64,000 bases of DNA from Adiantum capillus-veneris (taxonomy: Eukaryota; Streptophyta; Polypodiopsida; Polypodiales; Pteridaceae). Shown here one piece after another: positions 34,193-48,341 of the stretch (position 1 is the first letter of the stretch; each line of letters starts with the position of its first letter). The translations under genes were made by a program, and so were the position numbers. The stretch lies in NCBI GenBank assembly GCA_014529385.2, contig CM043943.1, forward strand, positions 155,405,092 to 155,469,091, written 5' to 3'. Under the pieces are notes generated by a model. The model ran no database searches, was not told the DNA's origin, and saw only the letters and a list, made by a program, of their open reading frames with translations.

Positions 34193-35065
34193 GTGCATAG
34201 TGATGTTTGTGGGCCCATGCAAACTCATTCCTTGGGAAATTACCTTTACTTTGTGACTTTCATTGATGATTACTCCAGGCATGCATGGGTATTTTCTCTT
34301 AAAGCGAAGTCCAAAGTTTTTATGTGCTTCAAACAATTTCTGGCTATGGCTGAAAATGTCTCAAAATGTACTATGGGCACCCTCCGTTCCGGTCAAGGGG
34401 GGGACTATATGTCTCATGAATTCAATGCATTTCTGGCTAGTCGTGGGATAAAACACCAATGTACAGTGCCTTATACACCTCAGCAAAATGGTGTTGCTGA
34501 GAGGAAAAACAGGTCACTTACAGAAATGGCACGGTGTATGGTCAAAAGTCAAGCTTTGCCGCATTCTTTTTGGCTTGAGGCCATCATGTGTGCCACTTAT
34601 GTACTAAATAGGTGCCCTACGAAAGCTTTGCAGTCTATTACTCCATATGAAGCATGGCATGATAGAAAGTCTTCTATTGAGCACATGCGTGTTTTTGGTT
34701 GTTTGGCATATGCTTTGGTGCCACAAACACAGCGCAGAAAATTGGATGATAAGGCTGTTAAATGTATCTTTGTTGGTTATAGTGCTGACAGCAAAGGTTA
34801 CAGTTTGTATCATCCGCAAACAAAACGTATTCTGGTTTCACGGGATGTAGTGTTTGTGGAAGATTCTGTTCAGCCCTTGCTGTCATGTACTAGAGACAAT
34901 AATGTAAGCTCACAGGACATTTATGACACTTTGTTGCCTCTTTTCAGTGGTGGAAATACGAATGTAAGTTCCAATGAGGCAAATGTACATCCTATGGGGG
35001 TTTCTGAAAATGTTATAGATCAGCCTATTACTGATGCAGATGTACATGATGTACTTGATGAGTAA
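34193..35065 (+). pseudogene. Copia integrase core
   Basis: A 290-residue frame. DVCGPMQTHSLGNYLYFVTF carries the first catalytic Asp. The second should lie in a LRSDNGGEY-like motif but reads TLRSGQGGDYMS, so the Asp is replaced by Gly. The Glu is in QNGVAERKNRS. It continues into the C-terminal region (RVFGCLAYALVP, KCIFVGYS, GYSLYHPQTKRI). The missing Asp argues against activity even apart from frameshifts. Confidence 0.88.
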
Positions 35066-35093
35066 GAGGGCTAAAAATGAGTAGGCTAGAGGT

Positions 35094-36718
35094 ATGCCAA
35101 AATGGTTGGTGCACACTTTGTGTGACAGTAAATTGGATGCACCTTTGTCTAGTTGTACTCGTTCAGACTCTCGCCATGCATCTTATGCATCAGATTGTTA
35201 TGCTTTGGTTGTGTCTAGCTTACATGATGTTGAGGAGCCTCTATCTTTTGATGAAGCACATAATTCAAAAAATTGGATGGCTGCCATGCAATCAGAATAT
35301 GATGCACTTATAGAAAATGGCACATGGACTTTATGTGATTTGCCTCCTGGCAAAAAGGCCATTGGTACGAAGTGGGTTTACAAGTTGAAAAGCAAGCCGG
35401 ATGGTGAGATCGATCGCCATAAGGCATGACTTGTTGCAAAGGGTTATGCATGGAAAAAAGGCATAGATTATGAAGAGACTTTTTCTCCCACTTGTCGTAT
35501 GACTACTGTCCGTTTTCTATGTGCATTGACAGCTCATTTTGGTTGGGATGTACATCAATCAGACATTGTTACTGCTTTCTTAAATGGTGACATATTTGAG
35601 GAAGTTTATGTAACACAGCCTCGCGGTTTTGTCATAAAAGGACAAGAGGACAAAGTGTACAGATGTAAGAAAGCTTTGTATGGGTTGAAGCAATCTCCTC
35701 GTGCTTGGTATGAGAAAGCTGGCACTCATTTGGTCAAACGAGGCTTTCGTACCAGTCCAACAGAAAGCACATTGTATGTAAAGTGTGAGGGTGATGTACT
35801 TCTCATTGTGGTTCTTTATATCGATGATTTGTTGATCACTGGACCAAATGAGAGACATATTGCTGAATTTAAGGCTGATTTGAATGCTACTTTCAAAATG
35901 AAAGATTTGGGGCTATTGCATCATTACTTGGGTATACACTTTAAGCAGTGTGATGGTGGTATTCCCTTGTGTCAGAAAAGTTACATAGAGACATTGCTAT
36001 GTAAGTTTGGACTTGAGGATGCTGGCGATCCTGCTGATGTCACCCTTTATCAAACTGTTGTTGGCTGCCTCATTTATATATGCAACACAAGGCCGGATAT
36101 TCATTTTGCAGTCTCACAGGTCAGTAGATTTATGCATAGCCCAGGGTCTAAGCATTGGCAAGATGTCAAGAGGATTTTCCGCTACCTTAGTGGCACTTTA
36201 CATCTTGGCTTGTTTTATCCGAAGGGGGGATCATTGCCGCCAGACTTACAGGCTTTTTCGGACTCAGATTGGGCTGGTTGTTTTGACACGCGAGTGTCCA
36301 CAAGTGGTTTTTGTTTCATGCTTGGCAGTTCATGTATATTATGGTTGAGCAAGAAGCAACCTATTGTGGCCACTTCGATTTGTGAGGCTGAGTACAGGGC
36401 AGTCTTCACAGCTACGATTGAGTGTGTATGGCTCAGACGCCTTATGGCTAATTTGGGTGTTGGAAAGGACACTGCCAACACTATCTACACTGACAGTCCG
36501 AGCCATTGGCAGTTGCAAGGAACCCATTTTTTCATGCTCACACAAAGCACATTGAGGTGCATTACCACTATGTCAGGGAGAGGCTCTCAGCAGGAGAGAT
36601 CAGCTTGGCTTATGTGCCAACACGGGACAACCTTGCTGATCTTTTCACAAAGGCATTGTCTCGTGAGAAGCTTGAAGCTTTCCACAAAGCTGTGGGCTTA
36701 CTCCCCTTTGTGGACTGA
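35094..36718 (+). pseudogene. Copia reverse transcriptase and RNase H
   Basis: RT begins at 35094-35429 (NWMAAMQSEYDALIENGTW; KAIGTKWVYKLK), has a stop at 35427, then a long frame 35499-36815. Motifs there are DVHQSDIVTAFLNGD, YGLKQSPRAWY and VVLYIDDLLITG with an intact YIDD box. RNase H follows (AFSDSDWAGC, CEAEYRAV). A frameshift near 36500 moves the C-terminus (HTKHIEVHYHYVRERL, NLADLFTKAL) to the frame ending at 36718. The same shift is present in the duplicate at 53330-53545. Confidence 0.9.
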
Positions 36719-36793
36719 TCATGTCCTCAAAGCATGGCACTTCCCTTTACTCATGTGCCAGCTCTCGTTCACCGCATCACTCCAGGGGGGATT

Positions 36794-37018
36794 TGTTACC
36801 ATATACATGTGGTAGTGATGTGTGTGAACACACTACGACCGCCGGGGCATTTTTTCCCTCTTTAGGAGGTTTTTTCCCCCAAGCATTGTATATACGCCCA
36901 TCACTCTAGGGCTATCTATCTTTCCATTGCACACTAAGTAACACACTCTCTATTGTGTGCCTTGAGCTTCCTTCGTCTTCTCCAAGCTGTGCGTTTCTCT
37001 GCAACCCTAATTCCAACA
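36794..37018 (+). repeat. 3' LTR of the copia element
   Basis: 225 bp, preceded by a polypurine tract (CCAGGGGGGATT). The ends match the 5' LTR; the internal differences are scattered substitutions and one 2-base indel. Confidence 0.95.
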
Positions 37019-38699
<1,681 letters not shown>

Positions 38700-38908
38700 C
38701 ACTACAAGAGGCTATTCATATTAGCGACGCTCACACAGCGACGCTCAAAAAAAAAAATCCCGGCGTCGCTATGAGCGTCGCAAATTTCTTTGGAAATTTG
38801 CGACGCTCATAGCGACGCCGACTGGGCTAAAAAAATAACAGAGCGCACCCAAAAACTTAGATCTCAGATCTGAGTTTTTCGGCGCCCTCAAGCAAGGAGC
38901 AGGTAACG

Positions 38909-38952
<44 letters not shown>

Positions 38953-38958
38953 CTTCTC

Positions 38959-39002
<44 letters not shown>

Positions 39003-39118
39003 CACGAGGAGCCAGGTATGCTCCTTCCCTCTCCTCACTCTCATGTTCCCTTCCCCTCTTTCTCTCTCCCTCTCTCTCTCTCTCACACACACACACATAC
39101 ACACACACACATAGTGTT

Positions 39119-39172
<54 letters not shown>

Positions 39173-39250
39173 AACATAAACAAAAACGCACACACACATA
39201 CATAAACAAAGAATGCACACACACATTGAGAGAGGAAAAGAGATGCAGGC
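38700..39250 (+). repeat. 5' terminal repeat, hairpin and microsatellites of CACTA B
   Basis: The terminal repeat is followed by a near-perfect hairpin at 38761-38820 (GGCGTCGCTATGAGCGTCGC arms), a short AGATCTCAGATCT palindrome (about 38860), then (CT)n, (CA)n and (GA)n tracts. Around 39240 the sequence jumps directly to transposase coding sequence (ATGCAGGCAAAGTTTGG), marking an internal deletion relative to copy A. Confidence 0.9.
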
Positions 39251-39377
39251 AAAGTTTGGATGGAGTGACACTAGCGTCACAACGCTTTTCAAGTGATCTA
39301 TTACAATTAGTTTACTTTAATAAAACTCTAAATGTATAATGATCTGATAGATTTTTACACGACTGTATTGTATTTTT

Positions 39378-42300
39378 ATGTTGTGTAGATTGCTTAAAGA
39401 GCACATACTACCAGCTGACAATGTGATGCCAAATTCCCGAGATGAAGCAAGAAAGATTTTGCAAAACTTGGGGATGGATTACAATTCTATCCACGCTTGT
39501 CCTAATGACTGCATTCTTTTCAGAGGGGAATACATAGACATGGAGAAGTGTCCGAAATGTGATTCCGAAAGATATCGAGTAGATCTCCACGGGACAAAAA
39601 TTCCACAAAAGGTTTTGCGACATTTTCCTCTGCTTCCTCGCATCAAGCATTTCTTCGAATGTAAGTCCATGGCCGCCCTAGCATCATGGCATGAGGAGGA
39701 TAAATCTTCGGATGGTGTGCTACGAATTCTTGCAGATTGCGCAGCCTGGAAACATATAGATGGAACATGGTCGGATTTTGCCAGGGAAGCTCGAAATTTG
39801 CGCTTAGGCCTGGCTATGGATGGCGTAAATCCATTTGGTCAAAGATCAACATCTTACAGTGTATGGCCCGTTGTCATCGTCAACTACAACATTCCCCCGT
39901 GGTTGACTACGAAGAAGGGGCACCTATGGCTAAGCTTGATTGTGCCAGGGCGATATAAAGTGGAGAATATGGATGTGTATCTTCGTCCACTATTGGAAGA
40001 GCTACAACAATTGTGGATTGGCATAGAGGTGGTGGATATGAGCCGACACACAGGACGACGGAATGCTTTGATCAGAGGCATTCTAATGTGGACCATGCAT
40101 GACTATCCCGGGCTAACAGAATGCTCAGGTGATCTATTGACACTCCTCACTCAGACACTGTAAATCTTGTTTTTTCCCATAGTTGATCTATTATCATGTG
40201 TATACATGAAGGGCTTCAAACAAGCGGATACAGAGCATGTGTCACATGTGGACCTAGACTGAATGCACGTAGGGTGCCCTGACTGAAGAAGCAAATCTAC
40301 GAAGGTCATCAAGCGTATCTTCCAGAGAATCATGTGTTACGCGACGGCTTTTTGGGAAGAGAGCCACCAAGGATGTCTGCACAAGCATGGTTAGAGCAGA
40401 AGGAGATGTGCGATGACGGATTGCCTCCAGGGATGAAGAGACTATCTCTATGGTACGAGTTACCATACTGGCCCCGACTCATGATCAATCACTTGCTCGA
40501 TCCAATGCACATATTCAAGAATGTGGGTAATCTACTATGGGACCATCTAACCGGCAAGAAAGATACTTTGGGAGCCAGAGTTGACCTTAGAAATGTGGAT
40601 CGTATGGAACAATATTGGCCGCAAACAGCGTCTGATGGATCGATAAAACTCCCTAAAGCACCATGGATTTTCACAGGAGCCCAAGAACGCAAAGTAAAAG
40701 AGACCATTCGATCTTTGCGGACCCCCACTGGCGTAATGCACTCGCTTCGAACGTGTTTTACTAAAGACGGAAAGCTTACCGGTTTGAAGTCACACGATTG
40801 GCATAAAATGTGTCAGGTACCTTCATAGTGGACTTTAATATCATTGCATAAAATGTGGACTTTAATATCATTGCTGCACATACTTTACAGTTTATTTTAC
40901 CGGTTGCCATTGAGGGATGTTTGTCTCTCGAAATCCGTAACACAATCTACAAACTTGCAAAGCTGGTGCAATGGATCTCACAAAAGGAGATCAACGTAGA
41001 CTCCATACCATTCGCCAAACTAAATGCTGCGGAGCTTGTGTGCATGTTTGAGAAACATTTTCCTACTACCATGCTAACCATTCAGGTGCATCTTCTTGTT
41101 CACATAGTTGATGAGGTGGAAATAGCTGGCACAGTTCATTCCAGATGGATGTTCTTCTTAGAACGTTTCATGAAAACGCTTAAGGGATATGTGCGTCAAA
41201 AGGCACGTCCGGAGGGTAGCATGGCAGAAGGTTGGTTGGTATCAGAGTCCCTAGTGTACATTGGAGAGTGGCTAGACGGATTTGATAAAGCCCGGGACAC
41301 GCTATGGCGAACCATAGATGATGAGCGCATATCTGGGATTGTCATGTGCAATCTCGGTGTTGAGAAGAAGATGACGGAAGATCTAGAGGCTAAAATCAAC
41401 CGATTTTGCATGCTTCACAATCCATTGATGCAAAAGTGGATTTCACAATATGAGGATGCAAAGCAAGAGCGACAAAGGGCACGAATCGAGTGGAGACGGG
41501 GAAGACGACCACCGATGCACTATCCGACGGGTCTGGAAAGCCTACTAACCTTCATGAGCTTAAGATGGTTGCACAACCAATTGAAAAGCGCACAACAATG
41601 CGGTGACGAAGTGACTGAGGAAGAGTGGGAGTACTCTCGGGGTTGCGCGACCAAGGTAAGTTTGCAATGTACGACATGCTAGTGACTTTATTTCTAAACG
41701 TTTGAACGGCCACTCATAATCTTTGTTCGTTGTAGTATAAGTCATACACAGCAGCATGGTGTAAAGGTCGACATTTTAGGGTGGAACGGATCGACAAAAA
41801 GCGTTTTACTCAAGATTGTGGAATCATGGCAAAATTTGAACAGTCTAGTCGACGACGTTCCTCTGATGCAGATCCTGTGGTGGCGGAACTCACTTACTTC
41901 GGCACGCTGCAAGAGATTTTGAGGATCGATTACAGAGGATTTTTTGTCGACTTGTTCGACGTGCAATGGTTCAAGATAATCATGGAGGGTCGCAATGCTA
42001 CTGTGCGTAGAGGAGAGTCTGGTTTTCTTGAGGTGGATTCTACTAAGAAATCGACTGACCTAAGAGACACTTTCGTACTACCAGAGCATTGTGAACAAGT
42101 AAGTATGTAAATAGTTAACATCCCCCTTTTACAAGTTATGTGCTTGAAAGCTCTCATGTAAGTTATGTGGCTCTGGCAAGTAATATTTCATCCTACAAAG
42201 TCTACATCAAACTGGTGGTACGTCATAGAGGTAGCCCCTCGTAGTGCAAGGACGTATGAAGGCTACCATGTGCCAATCACAACGGCATCAATGGAGGAGA

Positions 42301-42484
42301 TCAGAGAAGATGCTCAATCAGAAGCCGCTGCGGTGGTGCCAGACGAGCATCAAGATGCTACTACTCTATATGGGGTGCATGCAGAGGAGCTATAAAATGA
42401 AACAGAGGATATGTGTTTAAACGGAGAGCTCTATATAGATATAGGAAGTTATGCTGAGTTATGCGAGGATGAGAGAGAGATCTC
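39378..42484 (+). pseudogene. TNPD-like transposase of CACTA B (transposase_21, DUF4218, DUF4216), N-terminus deleted
   Basis: Blocks: 39378-40163 (CPKCDSERYRVDLHG; SYSVWPVVIVNYNIPPWL), 40200-40828 (ACVTCGPRLNARR, then ELPYWPRLMINHLLDPMHIF), 40855-41682 (DUF4218, HSRWMFFLERFMKTLKGYV), 41735-42100 (DUF4216, VDLFDVQWFKII), and a last exon of about 42180-42484 (NWWYVIEVAPRSARTYEGYH). Lesions absent from copy A: TGA at 40280-40282 (TCA in A) and TAA at 42393-42395 (CAA in A). The N-terminal cysteine cluster seen in A at about 8000 is gone. Many plant CACTA transposases have MHIEKN where this family has MHIFKN in both copies. Confidence 0.9.
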
Positions 42485-42760
42485 TTAAAGCCACAAATAT
42501 TGTATTTGAACAATTTTGCTCCGTGTTGTAAAAGCTCTGGCTCTCTAAGTACCTTCCATGGTGTATAACGCTCTTTTCTACTCGCGCTCACATCTTTTGA
42601 TTGAAAATTCTAAGTTTTCGACTTGCCTCTTCTATCACTCAATTCATTGCGTCATTGTATTTATATGCGTCATTACGTCATTGTATTTAATGGTCTTTGC
42701 GTCATTGTCTACTCTATTCATTCAATATTAAGTTTAAATATTCGTGTGTTTAATGCAGGT

Positions 42761-44076
42761 ATGGATGATGAGGAGTTTCTTTCTTCTTTGTCACCGCAGC
42801 AGAGACAGTGGTACGTGGAGCGTCATCGCTCTGGCGCATCATCGCGCGTTCCTACTCCATCCGCATCTCCCTCTCTTTCGGAGCATTCGGCGTGCTCCGA
42901 AGCTTCGGCGTCGACGAGACGATCTTCACACTCGTCTAGACACCAGTGCTCTAGTGGTGGCGGTGGCGGTGGCGGTTGTTGTGGGGATTCCGCCGCCGAT
43001 ACCTCCACACCGCCTCATGTTCGACGAGGCTCTTTACCCTACCCTTCTTTGCCCGCCCCCACACCAGCCACAGCATCGCCATCTACGCCAGGTTTTGCGC
43101 GGCTGACTGTTCCTAGCAGCTACACACCTCTACCTACTCCGCCAGGAGCCACCCCACTCGACACTCCTCGCTTCGGGGCCCAGACGCCGGTGGAGACACC
43201 TAACGTCCGTACCCCCATCGACACGCCGCTAGAGACCCCTGCCGGGACACCCAGGTTCACGTGTCACCGGCCAGAGGGCTTGCCTTACTCCGTCGACTTC
43301 AGCGGCGGCATCATCATGGATGATGACAGCAAGAAGGTGATCTCGCGCATGCGTGGTCTTTGCTCTCAGCTGTTTAGACACTACATACTAAACAAATGGA
43401 GTGAAGTACCAAGTGATTTAAAAAACAGAGTCATCAGCATACTTCATGATGAGTTTCCCGTTCCAACACGGGATCAACGCTTCAATGAAGACCTGATGAA
43501 GATTTGAATGCGCGAATACTGCAAACACAAGCGTTCCGAAGTGCAAAAAGCAATCAAGAATGGGTGGAACAGGCCAGATTGGCTGGCCAAAGAAGATTGG
43601 AAGAATGCGAAGAAAGCAGCGCGCGAGAATCCCGACAAGTGGAAGCAACAAAAGGATGCAGCCAGAGCGCGAGTAGAGGCAGGGAGCTCGCACCACTTGG
43701 GGAGCGGTGGATGGGCATCATTTGAGGCCGATTTTGTAAGTGTTTTTGCATTGCTCTTTATGTTCGATAGTTTAGGGTTTATGAGTTTTTTAATTCTAAC
43801 ATAATGAAATCTTTGTATGTTTTGACAGTGGTCGATGACAGGACGTGATCCCACACCGTACGAGCGCGAGTACGCAGGCAGGAAGGGCTTAAACGCCCTG
43901 ATGGACATTCTCAGTTCTCGCGGCGGCATGGTTAGTATTAGGGTTTACTCTTTTCTATTTTTTGTATTGTTTTATAAATGTCGTTATATGTTTATACTTA
44001 CTGAAAGCTGTCTTATTGTCTTTTTTTGCAGAATCCGACAGATATGCCGCTTGGACGCGATGAGACGTCTGACTAG
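42761..44076 (+). pseudogene. TNPA-like protein of CACTA B (transposase_24 type)
   Basis: The start ATG at 42761 follows an acceptor. Exon 1 runs to 43735 and covers the Ser/Pro/Thr/Gly-rich N-terminus and the transposase_24 region (LFRHYILNKWSEVPSDLKNR; WNRPDWLAKEDWKNAKKA). Exons at 43829-43930 (DPTPYEREYAGRKGLNALMD) and 44032-44076 (NPTDMPLGRDETSD) complete it, with GT-AG introns. A TGA at 43505-43507 interrupts exon 1 where copy A has CGA, a CpG-type transition. Apart from this the frame is intact. The likely role is binding of the CGTCGCTA subterminal motifs. Confidence 0.85.
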
Positions 44077-44439
44077 ACGACGTCAGTTTAGCCATAGCTA
44101 GATAGCATTAGTTTAGGGTTTCTCATAGCTTATGTATCATGAGACGGATTTTATACGTCTTTTTGAACCATGTATATTATTACATTTGTCACCGCAGTTC
44201 CTTTTGCCAGTCAATTCTTTATGCCTATGATGTTGTACAATTGTCATTATTACATTTGCCAATCAATTCATTTTGCCTATGATGTGTACAATTGTCAATT
44301 TTACGCTTGTCAATTTTGCAAACAATGCGTCTTGTGGGTGACTATTTTGGGTCTATTATCTACCCTTGCACTTTTTTTAAAAAGTGAATCAAGTACAATA
44401 TGGTTGATGGGTGGCATGGCATTCAATGCCCTGTCACCA

Positions 44440-44691
44440 AAAAAAAATTCTCTCGGGCGTCGCTATTTATGGCTCTGTAGCGTCGCTATGAGTGTCACTA
44501 TACTCTTCTGTGTAAAAGTCGCTATAACCGTCGCTATGAGCGTCGCTATGGGCGTCTCTATATAGCGACGCTTATAGCGATGCATTTAGCGACGCTCTCG
44601 TAGCGACGGTTTTAGCGACGCCGAGGGTTATAAAAACCCAGTGTATTTCCGTCGCTAACAGCGTCACAAGAGCACACAACCTCTTGTAGTG
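44440..44691 (+). repeat. 3' subterminal motif array and terminal repeat of CACTA B
   Basis: More than ten copies of CGTCGCTA or its complement TAGCGACG in both orientations lie between about 44455 and 44670, followed by CCTCTTGTAGTG. Clustered short motifs near CACTA ends are the known TNPA target arrangement. Confidence 0.9.
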
Positions 44692-44698
44692 GTATCCC

Positions 44699-45182
44699 CT
44701 CTCTATTCATGAGAATGATGAGTGATATTATAATTATAGAGGCAGATATTATAATTATAGACGAGCTATTCATGTTAACCCAAATGACTTTTGACCTTAT
44801 CGTAAGAAAAAATGTCAACGTAACAAGCAGTACATTGGTTGGTCCCTTCAGCAACAAATGTGTTCTCTTGCTCGGTGATCTTGCCGAACTACCCCCACTT
44901 TGTAGTCACGCCGCACGGGAGCTTTGTAACACATGCCATATCACAAGCTTAGCCGACTGGCTACATACAATTTTGTATAAGATGTCATGCTCTGTAAGAC
45001 ATGCAACGGACCCTGATTTTCTTCAGTTCTTGGCCATTATTCGTGAAAGAAAACCATCCGTAGATGAGATCAATCGTACCTTGGGTGCATGTATTATAGA
45101 TGAAGCTCATGTGCAGGACTACATCAACAACTCTACTATGATAGTTAATTTGCACTCACAAATGAGACGTCCAACACTATAA
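44699..45182 (+). pseudogene. PIF1-like helicase remnant (Helitron-type)
   Basis: The 157-residue frame contains a Walker B-like IIIIDELFMLTQMTFDLI segment, a motif III-like VLLLGDLAELPPL, and SVRHATDPDFLQFLAIIRER with downstream INRTLGACII. These match the order in PIF1-family helicases, including those of Helitrons. Walker A (GxxGxGKT) is not found; CACTA B inserted about 20 codons upstream of motif II. The left flank of B (38425-38699) does not show it either. An AT-rich 20-bp tandem repeat (ATATTATAATTATAGA) lies at about 44725-44762. It could derive from a host PIF1 gene, but TE origin is more likely here. Confidence 0.62.
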
Positions 45183-46766
45183 CAACCTTGCCTTGAATAA
45201 GTTGTACAATTAAACTGACATTACAAAAGTTAAAATGAAGACGAAAGCGGGTAACAATATAAATGTCCTTCAGTATTGGCCTCTAGATCCTAAGTTTGAT
45301 GAGCTAAATTCAATCGCAATTGGCATGTGCTGCATGATTATTCTATAGATGTTATATAGCAAGGCCCACCAAGCAAGACTAGTTTAACTAATTTATTTTT
45401 TTAAAGATGATCCCGTATGACCCATTAAGCATATAGCATTGCTATGCTATATTGATATAGAAATTTTGCTTCTTCCACTTCAAAACTTGTGTTAGAGAGA
45501 CCTCTTGAAGCCGTCCATAGTACTACAAGGCCCTACAGAAGCTAGTAGTGTCCTAAAAAAATAAGCGGACGTCATGTATGCAATGACGGGCTATTGCATA
45601 TGCTTCAAACTTCCATTTTATTTGTTAAAATATACCTTTCTCGCATAATATTGTTGTAGATATGACACCATTCATTGTCACTAATAACATCACTTAGAAG
45701 ATGCCTTTAACGACACTTGCAAAGTGAAGGATGTCACACATACGACGCTCTTTGTTAATCTCTGAACATGTGAATGTGAGTAATGGTGCATCTTGTAGCA
45801 AAAAAAGGGTGGCAATCTATCTATATTAAATCCATGCAATTGAAAATAGACTGACATATGTAAGTAACAACATCTAGAGTCTCTCCCCATGGCTAGGTTT
45901 TTTGGGACTCAAGGGCCAATCTATCATAACGATGAATAGGAAGCTCCCACAAGCCATGAATGTAAGATACTTATTTATGTATTATGCTCTCTTTATTCAC
46001 CTCACAAGGCATCGGTAGCTAATTTGTGCCAAAGAAAAGTGTGGTGTTGCATGTCACCACATCGCTATAATCTAGCTCTAGTCTCTCAACATTCATCATA
46101 CCAACTATTCAAAGACATAGAACGATTGCCATGTCTCTGTGTACCACATGAGTGGGAAAAGGTTGAAGGTGCAGCCACATGAATAGCATTTGTAAGCTTG
46201 TGGATATGCTCTATCAAAGGTGCATGGGGATCCATGTGTGCTAACAGTCGGTTTTCATCCCATCAACTAGATTTAGAGATCGATGAATTGATACTCTTCT
46301 TCATTATGCACTCAATGGGTTTTTGTTGCATACTTTAAGTATAACAAAAATCACCTTCCATAGGTCATTCTGTAATATTACATTGATCTCCTCAGTGGCA
46401 GATTTCCTAGAATGTCTCGCACAATCTCAAGCAATGATAATTTGTATCCTCTCGTGTATACCTCGCCTATGAAGAAACGTTCAAGGCCTCGAGTGCTAAG
46501 AATGGCAAAGCTCCATGGCCCAATCAAGTACTACTCCTCTTTTCAAGAAGGAATCTGGTAGTGTTGCTTGAAAGTCTCACGAGTAATTTCGTGAAAAAAA
46601 TACGTAACCAACATGTCTCTGTGTGTTGTTCTTTTGCTTCTCAAGAGGTGTCTGTGTAAGCTGATGTCTCATCCTCCCAATACCTTCACCATCTTGAGTA
46701 GTGTATATCCCCTATCAACTACCATGGTACGAGGATTCTGTTTTAGTTGATTTTGGGGATATATGT
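45183..46766. other. Spacer between helicase remnant and gypsy G2
   Basis: No gene or terminal structure recognised over about 1.6 kb. It is AT-rich with scattered stops in all frames. Confidence 0.45.
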
Positions 46767-47541
46767 TGTCATAAAATCTAATACCTAACCAACCCAAATG
46801 ATTTTCTCATATTAAACTGATAATGTGGGAGAATAAACAGGAACAAGGGTTAGAGCTTAGACATGTGCTTATGGATCTATCTCAACATTGGGCCAAAGTT
46901 AAGGGGTCCAAATGAGAGATGGTCTGTCAAAGAGCAATGCTAGCTAATGGAGCTTGAAAGACCTTAGGGTTAGCTTCATTAAAGACCTCCAATGGTTAGT
47001 GAAAACGTCCTTAGACCTTAGGCAAGCTAGGGTTGTGCTTGAGGTGGGAACGCGGCCTAAGCTTGAGGTGCTTTTCATGCTTGCAATGAAGGTGCTTGAG
47101 GTGCTTTATGAATAAGGTGCTTGCGGGGCTTAAGGTGTTCCTAAAGTCAACCACATCCCTACTCATGGGGGAGGCGAATCCTAATTGTAGGGGCATGAGA
47201 GAGAACACACACATTGTCACACAAGGCAAGCCTAGTGTAAAGAAGCAACAAGAACACATGTCAAGTTCCTCTCCATGTTGCCCTCATAAGGTGCCTAAAG
47301 CCTATTGGTTGGCCTCTAAAGGGGTCCAATGATAATTTAGCTAATCAAATTAATTGTTTACGCATTTATCAAGTTCTCTCTCTCAAAGGGGAAAGGGGGA
47401 GACTTGTCCTTATGCTAGCATGGTTGCTTGATATGACAAAAGCATGTGATTGGCTAAGCTTGTAGGGGTCCAATCAAATTAAAGCTTGAGCTACAAGGAG
47501 GGGTCGACCAAGGAAGCTGGGGGCGTGCTTGCAGGGTATAC

Positions 47542-47575
<34 letters not shown>

Positions 47576-47584
47576 GCGCCCCCC

Positions 47585-47648
<64 letters not shown>

Positions 47649-48328
47649 GTAAAAAGTGCAAAGTGCAAGAGCTCTATCTCCTTCTCTAAGCTTGTTGAGA
47701 AGTTGAGATCCTACACCAACACTCTTGGCTATGGAATACAAATCCAACCAAGAGCCATGCTCCAATGCTTAAGCTTGTCATCTTCTTCTTTATCATTATT
47801 TGCTATTATGCTATGCTATGCTATGCAAGAAGAGTGATGATAAGTGAGGAACTATCTCTTTCTCGTATGTTACTTCTTCTTCCTCTTCCCTACCCTCATT
47901 TCCCGCTAGCTCTCTCCACCTTCGAAGGTGTTTGAGGCCTTGAGACTGAGGCCGGGGATGGTTAATGCTTTTACAAAGTTTATGTTATGATCGTGTTGCA
48001 TGAAGTTTTCCATCTTCATTGCATCACCTAGGCACAAGGAACACAAATATTGTATTGTACCAAGTATCTCTTTATGGGAGAATCTATAATACAAAAGCCT
48101 ATTGGAGGGGGAACCTGCTCCATGTAAATCCAGTTCTCAGTTGTTGTCATGTTCTCTAATTCTCTCTCTTGCAAAAGTATTGTTTATGCCAAGTTAATTA
48201 AGTATAATGGTTGTGTTGCTACTGCTAATTAAGTTCACCCTCTATGTTCTCAAAGTAGTCTTATAAAAATGCTCACTATAATTCTCTTAATTCCGCTATC
48301 CTCAATGTTCATAGACCATTTCATTACA
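46767..48328 (+). repeat. 5' LTR of G2
   Basis: Starts TGTCATAAAATCTAATA and ends TTCATTACA. The same termini occur in G3 (12069 to 10442). It includes a poly-C run (about 47545-47572) directly followed by a (CT)n tract (about 47590-47644); G3 has only short C-runs at the corresponding place, so these expanded after the copies separated. Confidence 0.88.
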
Positions 48329-48329
48329 T

Positions 48330-48341
48330 TGGTATCAGAGC
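48330..48341 (+). other. Primer-binding site of G2
   Basis: TGGTATCAGAGC one base after the LTR end; same primer tRNA (initiator Met) as the copia and G3 elements. Confidence 0.92.

Noticed and set aside
43474-43929. Opposite-strand 151-codon frame (also 2920-3375)
   Set aside because: A shadow of the TNPA-like gene, seen in both CACTA copies only because the copies are alike.
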